From an uncultured Bacteroides sp. (GTDB lineage Bacteria > Bacteroidota > Bacteroidia > Bacteroidales > Bacteroidaceae), in assembly GCF_949298305.1 (NCBI RefSeq), contig NZ_CASFWU010000045.1, positions 1-35,057 of the forward strand: DNA of 35,057 bases, written 5' to 3'. Position 1 is the first letter of the stretch, and each line of letters opens with the position of its first letter. Shown one piece after another: positions 1 to 8,193 of the stretch. Made by a program: the position numbers and the translations under genes. The notes under the pieces were generated by a model, which did not search any database, was not told the DNA's origin, and was given only the letters and a program-made list of their open reading frames with translations.

Positions 1-267
1 AAACATAAGGGGGCTATGTTTCAAACATAAGACCCTTGGGTTTCAAACTCTCCCTATGCAGTTCTAAATCGCTCAAGAAATCTCTTATTGAAGGAGATAG
101 GTAAATGCGGTATTTTTTTTACACATTTCGATATCCATCCGCCAAAGCATATTTCTTGAGAGTATGTCAAATGAAAGGGGCTTCTTTCTTCAGGCTTCGC
201 CGGCAACTCCCTTCAACTCCTGCAAGTTTGGCTTCGCCGATTTTCGGTTCGCATTTGTGAGGCTTGT
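1..267. other. Repeat-rich gene-free edge downstream of the integrase
   Basis: No convincing gene is seen here. Positions 1-31 hold clustered short repeats: AAACATAAG occurs twice in direct orientation (1-9 and 23-31), AAACATA (1-7) is inverted as TATGTTT (15-21), and ATGTTT-C-AAACAT (16-28) is a perfect 6-1-6 palindrome. GGCTTCGCCG occurs at 193-202 and again at 230-239, and CAACTCC at 204-210 and 214-220. The stretch lies just 3' of a tyrosine recombinase, so a recombination site is possible but not shown. I see no tRNA gene in it. Confidence 0.4.
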
Positions 268-1431
268 TTACTTCCTCCAACTTTTCTCCAAATCCTGCAC
301 GATGGTCATATCCATGATATTGGTGTAGACTTGGGTGGTACGCACGTTTTTATGCCCCAAAAGTTTTTGCACAGTTGTGATACTCACACCATTGAAAATC
401 AGCAGGGTGGCATTTGTATGACGGGCCGTGTGGAAGGTAATCCTTTTCTCCAGTCCTGCCAGGCGTGCAATTACGGCCAGTCTTTTGTTCACGTTGGAAT
501 TGTCTCCAATGGCAAAGAAACTGTCCAGGTCCGCTTCATATTTTTCCAGGATTGCGATTGCCTTTCCCGAAAAAAGCAGGTATATCGGAAGACGCACCTC
601 TACCCGGGTCTTGACAGAACGATATGTTATCCACGTCATTCCGTTGACCTTCATTACATTATGGGAGCTCAAAGTGATAAAGTCAGAGTATCTCATGCCT
701 GCATAGCAACAGAACAGAAAAGCATCCAGCGTTTTCCGGAATCGGACGTTTCCATCCGTCAGTTCCAGACCCTCCAGCGCCTCCAATTCATCGGGCGACA
801 GAAAAGTGTGCCTGCTTTCCACTCCCCTGATTCTGTATTTCCTGAACGCATACTGCCTGACATCCATATATCCTTTATTGATTGCTACATTGACATAGCG
901 TTTCAAGTGCCTCAGATGTTTGGCTATCGTGTTGGGATGGTAATTCTTCGACTTCAGGAAGCTCTCAAACGAAGATACGAAGCCGAATGTAATATCGGCA
1001 AAAGTAGCGTTCTTATCGAAACTCTCCAGCAGGCCGAGAGTCGAAAGATGATTGCGCCGTGTACTCTCTTTCAGGACAGCTCTCCTCACCTCTTCCCTGA
1101 AAAAGTGTGAGAACGAATGTACATCCGCATTGTTTTTCACAACCGACCTCAGCAGTTCCAGCGAAATGTTTCTACCCTGCTGCCACAGTTCCAGTTCCGT
1201 CCTCTCGATACGCGCCGCCATGTCATGGATATAGCGGTTCAGAGCCTCGGCATTGGGATGCCTTTTCACGACCAGTCGCCTGGCATCCCACTGTTCCGGC
1301 CTCAGATATACGTTGGTCGAGAAATACATCCGTTTCCGGTTCAAGTAGGCCTCTACCTGTACCAGCGCAGTACCGTTCTTGTTGAGGCGTTTTTTTCGGT
1401 TATATACCAAATTGTAAACTATTTTAGTCAT
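268..1431 (-). CDS. Tyrosine recombinase / site-specific integrase
   Basis: A DNA strand-exchange enzyme of the phage integrase family, in the Bacteroidales form with an Arm-type N-terminal domain and a SAM-like core-binding domain. From the chosen start the protein is 387 residues. The N-terminal region resembles the usual family opening (KIVYNLVYNRKKRLN, then EAYLNRKRMYFSTNVYL and PEQW). The catalytic set looks complete: Arg247 in AGMRYSD, Lys274 in SVKTR, His334 and Arg337 in HTARH, His360 in LLGHKN and the nucleophile Tyr369 in TQVYTN. The frame stays open to 1533, and a second candidate start lies at 1467. I prefer the ATG at 1431 because the conserved N-terminus begins there. Such enzymes serve integrative elements or invert promoters of surface genes. 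It is divergent from the SusC operon, but I found no long inverted repeats flanking that promoter, so its target is unknown. Confidence 0.9.
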   Translation of the reverse strand: MTKIVYNLVYNRKKRLNKNGTALVQVEAYLNRKRMYFSTNVYLRPEQWDARRLVVKRHPNAEALNRYIHDMAARIERTELELWQQGRNISLELLRSVVKNNADVHSFSHFFREEVRRAVLKESTRRNHLSTLGLLESFDKNATFADITFGFVSSFESFLKSKNYHPNTIAKHLRHLKRYVNVAINKGYMDVRQYAFRKYRIRGVESRHTFLSPDELEALEGLELTDGNVRFRKTLDAFLFCCYAGMRYSDFITLSSHNVMKVNGMTWITYRSVKTRVEVRLPIYLLFSGKAIAILEKYEADLDSFFAIGDNSNVNKRLAVIARLAGLEKRITFHTARHTNATLLIFNGVSITTVQKLLGHKNVRTTQVYTNIMDMTIVQDLEKSWRK

Positions 1432-1724
1432 TTCAATCGTTTTTTGATTGGTTGCGAGAAGGGTCATACAGACACACCTTCGCAAAATAGAAAAATATAA
1501 AAAGTATTTATAAAATCGGTGATCTACCGACAATGTATTGGCTGCGAAGCATAAAACCGCGAGGCAAAAGAAGGACAGGACAATTCATTAGCCACAAAGG
1601 TTTTCCTGCCTAACATTTAACAATTTTATCCTAAAAGATATTTTTCCGGCAGGGTAATCCTTAAAATCAGAAAAACAAAATGAAGCCACTTGAAACGAAA
1701 ACAAGGGTGCTCTTTCTTAAATTA

Positions 1725-1740
1725 TATGCTGTTAAGCATA
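1725..1740. promoter_or_regulatory. Palindrome upstream of the PUL A promoter
   Basis: TATGCT-gtta-AGCATA is a perfect 6-bp inverted repeat with a 4-bp spacer, in AT-rich DNA about 58 bp upstream of the -33 element of the SusC operon. It could be an operator or the remnant of a recombination site. The rest of the gap between the integrase and susC (1432-1797) shows no gene. It contains only a spaced CCTGCC/GGCAGG pair around 1605-1655. Confidence 0.3.
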
Positions 1741-1797
1741 AATAATAGGTATAGAATGTCATTTTGGTAGATTTTCAAGCTTTTTTAGGCGTTAAGG

Positions 1798-1827
1798 TTG
1801 CTCATTTCATATTTCTTAATATCTTTG
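1798..1827 (+). promoter_or_regulatory. Bacteroides-type promoter of the PUL A susC operon
   Basis: A TATCTTTG -7 box at 1820-1827 matches the Bacteroidales consensus TAnnTTTG. A TTG at 1798-1800 lies 19 bp upstream of it, as expected for the -33 element. Transcription should begin near 1834, giving a leader of about 50 nt before the ATG at 1884. Confidence 0.7.
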
Positions 1828-1883
1828 CATTTTGTTAGAGTAAAGAAACAATTAATGTAAAGTTAAACTTTAAGAGAGAATTT

Positions 1884-4800
1884 ATGAAAAGAAAATTAAT
1901 GCTGTTATTGGCCTGCCTTTTTGTGGGTATAGGCTTAGTAACTGCCCAGACTCAGAAAGTCACAGGTGTCGTGATTTCGGAAGAAGACGGGCAGCCAGTT
2001 ATTGGAGCGTCTGTATTGGTAAAAGGTACACAATTGGGTACTATTACTGACGTAGACGGTAAATTCGAATTGCCTAACGTACCAAGTTCCGCGAAAACTC
2101 TGGTGGTTTCGTACATTGGTATGCAGACACAAGAGGTGGAGATTCAGCCGAACGTCCGGGTGGTGATGAGGTCTAACGCAGAGGTTCTTGATGAGGTGAT
2201 GGTAGTGGCGTATGGTACGGCCAAGAAGTCTTCGTTTACCGGTTCTGCTTCTACAATAAAGTCTGAAAAAATTGCGGAACGACCTGTCGCTAATGTGACA
2301 AGGGCTTTAGACGGTATGGTTGCAGGCGTACAGACAACTTCCGGTTCGGGACAGCCCGGTTCAAGCTCGAGTGTGGTTGTACGTGGCTATGGCTCTATCA
2401 ACGCTTCGCAATCTCCTTTATATGTAGTGGATGGAATTCCGTATGCAGGTAATATTGCAGCCATTAATCCGAATGACATTGAATCCATGACGGTATTGAA
2501 GGATGCCTCCGCCGGAGCTCTGTATGGGTCACGCGGCGCAAATGGCGTAGTGCTTATCACCACCAAAAAGGGTAAAGAAGGAAAAGTCAAAGTAGATTTA
2601 AAAGCAAACTGGGGTGTTTCTTCCCGCTCCATTCCTCGTTATGAGACAATGGATGAAGCCGGCTACCTGGAGGTGATTTTCCAATCCTATAAGAATAATC
2701 AGATTCTGAATAATGGCTTGTCGCCTGAAGCTGCGAGTATTGCGGCTCTTAATGCGATGAAAAGCGGTTCTACCGCCATTTTTGGAGTGGATGAGCAATA
2801 TAATCCTTTTAACTACAGCATTACAGAACTGATAGATCCTGTTACGGGCAAGGTACGCAGCGATGCCCAACTGCGGTATAGTGAGGACTGGCTGGATGAA
2901 GCTATGCAGGACAATCCTTTACGTCAGGAATATGTGGCTACTTTCAGTGGGGGTAATGAAAATACGCAATATATGTTTTCTTTGGGATATTTGGACGAAG
3001 AAGGCTTGTTGAAAACGACAAGTTTCAACCGTTATAGCGGCCGTATGAACATTGATTCCAAAGTAACCAGATGGTTGAAAGCCGGAATTAACGCCAATTA
3101 TTCTCGCAATGAGAGCAATACTGCGGTTGAGAATTCATCTGCCAATTCCAATGTCTGGTATTCGGCCCAGTTGATGGCTCCCATTTTCCCTGTATATGAA
3201 AAAGATGCCAATGGACAGACTGTTTATGACAATTTGGGAAATTCGTCTTTCGATTACGGTCCTAACCGTCCTGCCGGAGCCAACTCAAACTGGAATACGA
3301 TTGCCACTCTGTATGATGACAAATATAGTACGACAAGCGACAACCTTAGCGGGCGTGTGTATGCTGAACTGGGTAACTTGACCGACGGGCCGTTGCAGGG
3401 TCTGAAACTGTCTGTCAACTATGGCTTCGACCTGGTGAACAGTGCGGGCATGACTTATTACAATCCTTACAATGGTAATGCGGCAAGCGTGAATGGCCGT
3501 CTGACCAAAGCAACCGGACGTACATTCACCTATACTTTCAATCAGATTCTGTCCTATGACCGCAAGTTTGGCAAACACCACTTTGATGCGATGGTTGGAC
3601 ATGAGTTTTACAAATACCGTTACGATTATCTGGCTGCCCAAAAGACTGGTTTCCCGTTTGGAGGGCTGTATGAATTGGATGCCGCCACTACCATTGCCGA
3701 CGCATCTTCCTATCAGGACAATTATGCGGTGGAATCCGTATTGTCCCGTCTCAATTATGACTATGACGACAAGTATTATTTTTCAGCCAGTTTCCGTTCC
3801 GATGGTTCTTCCCGTTTCCATGAGGATAACCGTTGGGGTAACTTCTGGTCAGTCGGTGGCAACTGGCGTATTTCAAGTGAAGAATTCATGCAGGATATCA
3901 GCTGGATAAACAATCTGTCGGTTAAAGCGAGCTATGGTGTCCAGGGTAATGACAATTTGGGCACAGGATATTATGCCTGGCAGTCTTTCTACAGCTTAAG
4001 TCATCCGAATGCGTCAGAAAGCGGAGCGGTTATTTCTTCGTTGGAAAGCCGCGACTTGAAATGGGAGAAGAATGCCAATCTGAATGTCGGCATCGAAGCC
4101 AAATTGTTTGACCGCTTTTCTTTCACGGTAGAATGGTATCAACGCAAAACGACCGATATGCTGATGAGTTATCCGATGGCTACCTCATTAGGCTTTGATG
4201 GATACAACAAAAATATTGGCAGTATGAGAAACCGGGGATGGGATATTTCGTTGTCCGCGGATATCGTCAAGACCTCTGATTTCAGTTGGAACTTGTCTCT
4301 GTTAGGTTCTACCATCGAAAACAAAGTGCTCCATTTGGCAGACAAGCCGGAAATCATCAGCGGCAGTTACATCATTCGCGAAGGCGAGACGCTCTATTCA
4401 TTCTATACTGCTTCGGCAGCAGGTGTAGATCCGGCAACGGGTAAGCAATTGTATTGGGCATGGAATACGGATGCGGACGGCAACATCATCGAACGATATA
4501 TCACAGACGATATGGCGGTGGCCACGAACTGTAAGGAAATACAGGGCAGCCGCATTCCGGACCTGTACGGTTCCATAGGCAACGAATTCAAGTACAAAGG
4601 GTTTGATTTGAGTTTCTTGTTCACTTACTCCATCGGCGGAAAAGTGCTGGATGGCGTTTATTCGACTTTAATGTATGGTAACTATGTAGGTAACGCAAGA
4701 AGCCAACATCTGGAACGTGCCTGGAAGCAACCGGGTGACATTACAGACATTCCCCGCATCGAAATAGGGAAGAGCTATATTACGACGGATAACAACCTGA

Positions 4801-5030
4801 TTGATGCTTCTTACTTCTCGTTGAAAAACGTTTCTTTAGGTTACACTTTGCCGTCCAAATGGCTGAAAAAGACAGGAATGCAGTCTTTACGATTAAGTGC
4901 TACTGCTGACAACGTATTTATACTGACCCATTTGAAGGGTATGGATCCACAATACGACTTCACAGGAGGTACGAATTTTGGTTATGTACCTACTCGGACT
5001 GTTTCATTCGGAATTGACGTTACATTCTAA
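1884..5030 (+). CDS. SusC/RagA-family TonB-dependent outer-membrane receptor (PUL A)
   Basis: Outer-membrane beta-barrel that imports oligosaccharides or other nutrients together with its SusD partner, powered by TonB. The 1048-residue protein starts with a signal peptide (MKRKLMLLLACLFVGIGLVTAQ). A CarboxypepD-reg-like domain follows at about 25-105 (VTGVVISEEDGQPVIGASV, then the YIGMQTQEVEI segment), then the plug domain with the SusC hallmarks LDEVMVVAYGTAKK, VVVRGYGSINASQSPLYVVD and SAGALYGSRGANGVVLITTKKG. The rest is the barrel, ending in the aromatic terminal strand VSFGIDVTF. There is no extra STN domain, so direct coupling to an anti-sigma factor is unlikely. It is the first gene of a three-gene operon with SusD and a lipoprotein. 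The substrate cannot be read from the sequence, and the operon has no carbohydrate-active enzyme. Confidence 0.95.
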   Translation: MKRKLMLLLACLFVGIGLVTAQTQKVTGVVISEEDGQPVIGASVLVKGTQLGTITDVDGKFELPNVPSSAKTLVVSYIGMQTQEVEIQPNVRVVMRSNAEVLDEVMVVAYGTAKKSSFTGSASTIKSEKIAERPVANVTRALDGMVAGVQTTSGSGQPGSSSSVVVRGYGSINASQSPLYVVDGIPYAGNIAAINPNDIESMTVLKDASAGALYGSRGANGVVLITTKKGKEGKVKVDLKANWGVSSRSIPRYETMDEAGYLEVIFQSYKNNQILNNGLSPEAASIAALNAMKSGSTAIFGVDEQYNPFNYSITELIDPVTGKVRSDAQLRYSEDWLDEAMQDNPLRQEYVATFSGGNENTQYMFSLGYLDEEGLLKTTSFNRYSGRMNIDSKVTRWLKAGINANYSRNESNTAVENSSANSNVWYSAQLMAPIFPVYEKDANGQTVYDNLGNSSFDYGPNRPAGANSNWNTIATLYDDKYSTTSDNLSGRVYAELGNLTDGPLQGLKLSVNYGFDLVNSAGMTYYNPYNGNAASVNGRLTKATGRTFTYTFNQILSYDRKFGKHHFDAMVGHEFYKYRYDYLAAQKTGFPFGGLYELDAATTIADASSYQDNYAVESVLSRLNYDYDDKYYFSASFRSDGSSRFHEDNRWGNFWSVGGNWRISSEEFMQDISWINNLSVKASYGVQGNDNLGTGYYAWQSFYSLSHPNASESGAVISSLESRDLKWEKNANLNVGIEAKLFDRFSFTVEWYQRKTTDMLMSYPMATSLGFDGYNKNIGSMRNRGWDISLSADIVKTSDFSWNLSLLGSTIENKVLHLADKPEIISGSYIIREGETLYSFYTASAAGVDPATGKQLYWAWNTDADGNIIERYITDDMAVATNCKEIQGSRIPDLYGSIGNEFKYKGFDLSFLFTYSIGGKVLDGVYSTLMYGNYVGNARSQHLERAWKQPGDITDIPRIEIGKSYITTDNNLIDASYFSLKNVSLGYTLPSKWLKKTGMQSLRLSATADNVFILTHLKGMDPQYDFTGGTNFGYVPTRTVSFGIDVTF

Positions 5031-5054
5031 TTTATTTATAATAAGGAAATGAAT

Positions 5055-6593
5055 ATGAAGAAATTAATCTATATATTATCATTGGTTGGGCTTTTAGGAC
5101 TCAATTCCTGTTCAGACGAGCTGAACACAGAACCAACTGATAAGGTATCGGGAAGTACTATTTTTGCAGATGTGACAAGTGCCAAATCTGCCATCAACGG
5201 AGTTTACAGGCTCCTGTACACGTCTGGGTGGAGCTCCAGTTGGGGAACTGAGAATAACGGACAGACCGGCATCCAATTGATGGCGGATTTGATGGCTGAA
5301 GACCATCTGATGTACTCTCAAGGACAGGGGTGGTTCTATGAAGACTATCGGTTGAATGTGCATGCTGATTATACCCACAAGTCGGGGCGTCCTTATGCCG
5401 TATGGAATTTCTATTATACGATTATCAGCAATGTAAATTACATTATCGCTGCCGAAGAGACGATGGGCGGCGACCCGCAGGAAAGGGACAATATTGTAGG
5501 ACAGGCCTATGCCATGCGCGCCTTCTGCTATTTCTACCTGATACAATTGTACCAGCAGACTTACGAAGGCCATGAGGATGCGCCGGGAGTTCCAGTCTAT
5601 ACAGAGCCGACCGCAGCCGGTTCAGAAGGGAAGCCGCGCGGTACGGTTCAAGAGACTTACGACCAGATAAATAGCGATATCAATCGCGCCATTGAACTGT
5701 TGGAAGGCAAGTCTCAGAGCCATATCTCCAACGTGGATTATTATGTAGCTAACGGTTTCAAGGCCCGTATTGCTTTAGTACAGCATGACTACGCTACTGC
5801 GGCAGCCGCTGCTGCGGAGGCATTGAAAAAGAATGGACTCAAACTGGCGTCAATCAGTGAATTAGGTGGTAATAACGATACCGGTGTAAGTGATGTAATG
5901 TGGGGATGTGAGATTACCACCGACCAGACTTCGGGTTTTGCAGGATTTTTCTCACACATGGACGCTGATGCCACTGGTATGTATGCTTCTATGGCACAAA
6001 AATGTATCAGTTCCGGTCTTTACAATCTGATATCTGATACGGACACCCGAAAAACGGCTTGGTTCCGCGAGCCTTTGGCAAAAGACGGAACAGGTTCAAT
6101 GGTAAGCTATTGCCAATTGAAATTCAAGATGGCTGACTATACCACATGGACGGGTGACTATCTGTTGATGCGTGCAGAAGAAATGGTGCTGATAAAGGCT
6201 GAAGCAGAATGTCACCAGGGACAATATTCCGAAGCACGTGCGACAATCAGCCAACTGGGCGACTTGCGTGATACGAACTTTGCAGAGCGCTTGGCTTCGC
6301 GTACCGATGCAAATACTTACAATACCAATACCAATGCGCCTCTGAAAACATTGATGGATGAGATTCTGTTCCAACGCCGTGTTGAATTATGGGGAGAGGC
6401 AGGACGTATTTTTGATTTACAGCGTTTAGGGCTCGGCTATAGCCGTGTTTACGAAGGTTCCAACCATACGGAAACCGTATCAACCAAAAATACAGATGTA
6501 GCATCTCCGCTCTTTATCTTCCCGCTTCCACAATCAGAATTGGACGGAAACGAGAACATTACGGCGGAAGACCAGAATCCGATTGTGATGTAA
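5055..6593 (+). CDS. SusD/RagB-family nutrient-binding lipoprotein (PUL A)
   Basis: Surface lipoprotein that caps the SusC barrel and captures substrate. From this start it is 512 residues with a lipoprotein signal (MKKLIYILSLVGLLGLNSCSDE; lipid-modified Cys in LNSC). The SusD fold is indicated by the N-terminal STIFADVTSAKSAINGVYRLL helix region, by AYAMRAFCYFYLIQLYQQTYEG with the typical GVPVYTEPT, and by the C-terminal DEILFQRRVELWGEAGRIFDLQRLG motif. ATGs at 5049 and 5055 are both possible. A purine-rich AAGGAA at 5043-5048 and the signal-peptide shape favour 5055. The gene lies 24 bp after susC in the same operon. SusD proteins of this size bind very diverse glycans or glycopeptides, so the ligand is not predictable here. 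Confidence 0.95.
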   Translation: MKKLIYILSLVGLLGLNSCSDELNTEPTDKVSGSTIFADVTSAKSAINGVYRLLYTSGWSSSWGTENNGQTGIQLMADLMAEDHLMYSQGQGWFYEDYRLNVHADYTHKSGRPYAVWNFYYTIISNVNYIIAAEETMGGDPQERDNIVGQAYAMRAFCYFYLIQLYQQTYEGHEDAPGVPVYTEPTAAGSEGKPRGTVQETYDQINSDINRAIELLEGKSQSHISNVDYYVANGFKARIALVQHDYATAAAAAAEALKKNGLKLASISELGGNNDTGVSDVMWGCEITTDQTSGFAGFFSHMDADATGMYASMAQKCISSGLYNLISDTDTRKTAWFREPLAKDGTGSMVSYCQLKFKMADYTTWTGDYLLMRAEEMVLIKAEAECHQGQYSEARATISQLGDLRDTNFAERLASRTDANTYNTNTNAPLKTLMDEILFQRRVELWGEAGRIFDLQRLGLGYSRVYEGSNHTETVSTKNTDVASPLFIFPLPQSELDGNENITAEDQNPIVM

Positions 6594-6610
6594 AATAGTT
6601 ATTTTAAACA

Positions 6611-7417
6611 ATGAACAATATGAAAAATAGTATATTAAACAAATTAACAGTTTGTGTATTGATTCTCTTGACGGCTTTCACTTCATGTGATACAGACGTT
6701 GAAGGAGTCATTTACACTCCCGATGAAACCGCTTGCTACAGCTTTGCTTCCAGTCAAATCAATGTAGAACTGACCGCAGACAACCAAGGTGTATTGAAAG
6801 TGCCTGTTTATAGAGGTGCGACAAATGGAAACGCTTCGCTTGCCCTTACGGTAGATATGGATGAGGCAACCGCAGCTGTGTTTTCGCTGACTTCATCAGA
6901 AGTTGCTTTTGCAAACGGAGAAGGTGTTGCTTATGTGGAGCTGAATTTTGGTTCGATTGACAACTTAGGCGCTACTACCAAATATACAATCACCCTCTCC
7001 ATTCCCGAAGCCAATCAGTCACCTTCAGCCGAAGGCTCTGTCAAGGTTCAGGCTCAACGCCAATTGACGTGGGAAAACTTCGGAACAGGTGTTTACAGTT
7101 CTCAACTGTTCGGACAGTCCTGGCCGCAACCCATAGAAAAAGCCGTCGAAGGAAATGTGTATCGTTTGCCGGACTGCATAATAGAAGACTACCCCATAGT
7201 ATTCACTCTCAGTGAAGATGGACAAGAGCTGGTTGGCTGGGACATACAGCCTACCGGGTATGAAGATCCGGATTACGGCATGGTTTACTACTTGGCAGAA
7301 GGTATGACGCGGAATGGCAATATCTTATCATTCCCCATGATAGGCGCTGTCGTATATAATGGCTCATACGCTGCTTTATATTCCGGCTTTACGGAAACAT
7401 TAGAGATGCCGGAATAA
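6611..7417 (+). CDS. SusE/F-position surface lipoprotein with a Calx-beta-like domain (PUL A)
   Basis: Third gene of the operon, 17 bp after susD. The 268-residue product has a lipoprotein signal ending in AFTSCDTD. Residues about 40-145 show a beta-sandwich pattern typical of Calx-beta-like repeats: VPVYRGATNGNASLALTVD, then FSLTSSEVAFANGEGVAYVEL and TKYTITLSI. A C-terminal domain of about 110 residues rich in aromatic and acidic residues begins near LTWENFGTGVYSS. I do not recognise a catalytic motif. By position and architecture it should be an accessory substrate-binding protein on the cell surface. A second start at 6620 is possible. Its family is not named with confidence, so the functional call rests on context. 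Confidence 0.75.
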   Translation: MNNMKNSILNKLTVCVLILLTAFTSCDTDVEGVIYTPDETACYSFASSQINVELTADNQGVLKVPVYRGATNGNASLALTVDMDEATAAVFSLTSSEVAFANGEGVAYVELNFGSIDNLGATTKYTITLSIPEANQSPSAEGSVKVQAQRQLTWENFGTGVYSSQLFGQSWPQPIEKAVEGNVYRLPDCIIEDYPIVFTLSEDGQELVGWDIQPTGYEDPDYGMVYYLAEGMTRNGNILSFPMIGAVVYNGSYAALYSGFTETLEMPE

Positions 7418-7444
7418 TTTTATCTGGAAAGATGACAAATCATT

Positions 7445-7490
7445 CTCCCCAAATAGAGGATACCTATTCTCTGTTTGGGGAGTTTTTTTA
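7445..7490 (+). terminator. Rho-independent terminator of the PUL A operon
   Basis: A 14-bp stem (7445-7458 with 7469-7482, one G-U pair) with a 10-nt loop is followed by a run of six T. It sits 27 bp after the stop codon of the third PUL A gene, so the operon ends here. Confidence 0.9.
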
Positions 7491-7599
7491 ATTAGGGGGA
7501 CAGATAGGTTTGGGTTGAGGACTGGTTCCATTCTCCGCTTGTTCCTGTTTTGGGAAAGGGTGAGGGCATAGGGCGGGGATGCCGGTAGCCGTTTCTTGC

Positions 7600-8178
7600 C
7601 TAAACCCCATCCAGCGGCTTGCGCAGTTCCCGGCCTTTCTTTTTGAACTCGCCGGGAGTCATTCCGGTGAGGCTTTTGAATTGCGTGCTGAGGTAGGCGG
7701 CGCTCGAGTAGCCCAGTCGGTCAGCTATTTCGTTCAGGGTCAGTTCGCCGTAGGTCAGCAGCTCTTTGGCACGCTCTATTTTTTGGGCGATGAGGTACTT
7801 CTCGATGGTGGTGTGGGCGGTTTCGGAGAACAGTTTGCTCAGCGTGCTGTAGTCGCGGTTGAAGCGGGCGGACAGGCGGGCGGACAGGTTGCCTTCGGCG
7901 GAGTCCGTCTGCTGGTGTACCAGCGTGATGATGTAGTCCTTGATTTGCTCCACGGTCTGCATTCTGGGGTCGTCCAGCAACGCGAAGCCCAGCGGCTCCA
8001 GGGCTGCCCGGACGGAGCGTGTGAGGGACTCGCCGATTTCCTCTTCCAGCACGGCAAAGCCCAGTTCTATCCGTACGGGATGCAGTCCCAGCCGTTCAAG
8101 TTCGCTTTTTACGGCAAGAATGCAGCGGGGGCATACCATGTTCTTGATGTAGAGTGTGTGATTGGGGTGGGAATACAT
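7600..8178 (-). CDS. AraC-family transcriptional regulator with N-terminal HMA-like CxxC domain
   Basis: A 192-residue regulator. The C-terminal half (about 100-185) is an AraC/XylS helix-turn-helix domain: YSTLSKLFSETAHTTIEKYL, then AKELLTYGELTLNEIADRLG and YSSAAYLSTQFKSLTGMTPGEF. The N-terminal 75 residues have the length and strand-helix pattern of a heavy-metal-associated (HMA, ferredoxin-like) domain, with a CPRC motif (KNMVCPRC) where HMA domains carry GMxCxxC. This suggests a metal- or thiol-responsive sensor, but the ligand is inference. It starts 15 nt after the MATE gene on the same strand, so the two are probably one transcript. The regulator may control the exporter. An internal ATG at residue 14 would remove the first strand, so the longer start is preferred. 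Confidence 0.85.
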   Translation of the reverse strand: MYSHPNHTLYIKNMVCPRCILAVKSELERLGLHPVRIELGFAVLEEEIGESLTRSVRAALEPLGFALLDDPRMQTVEQIKDYIITLVHQQTDSAEGNLSARLSARFNRDYSTLSKLFSETAHTTIEKYLIAQKIERAKELLTYGELTLNEIADRLGYSSAAYLSTQFKSLTGMTPGEFKKKGRELRKPLDGV

Positions 8179-8193
8179 AACCGTTCCTGTGAT

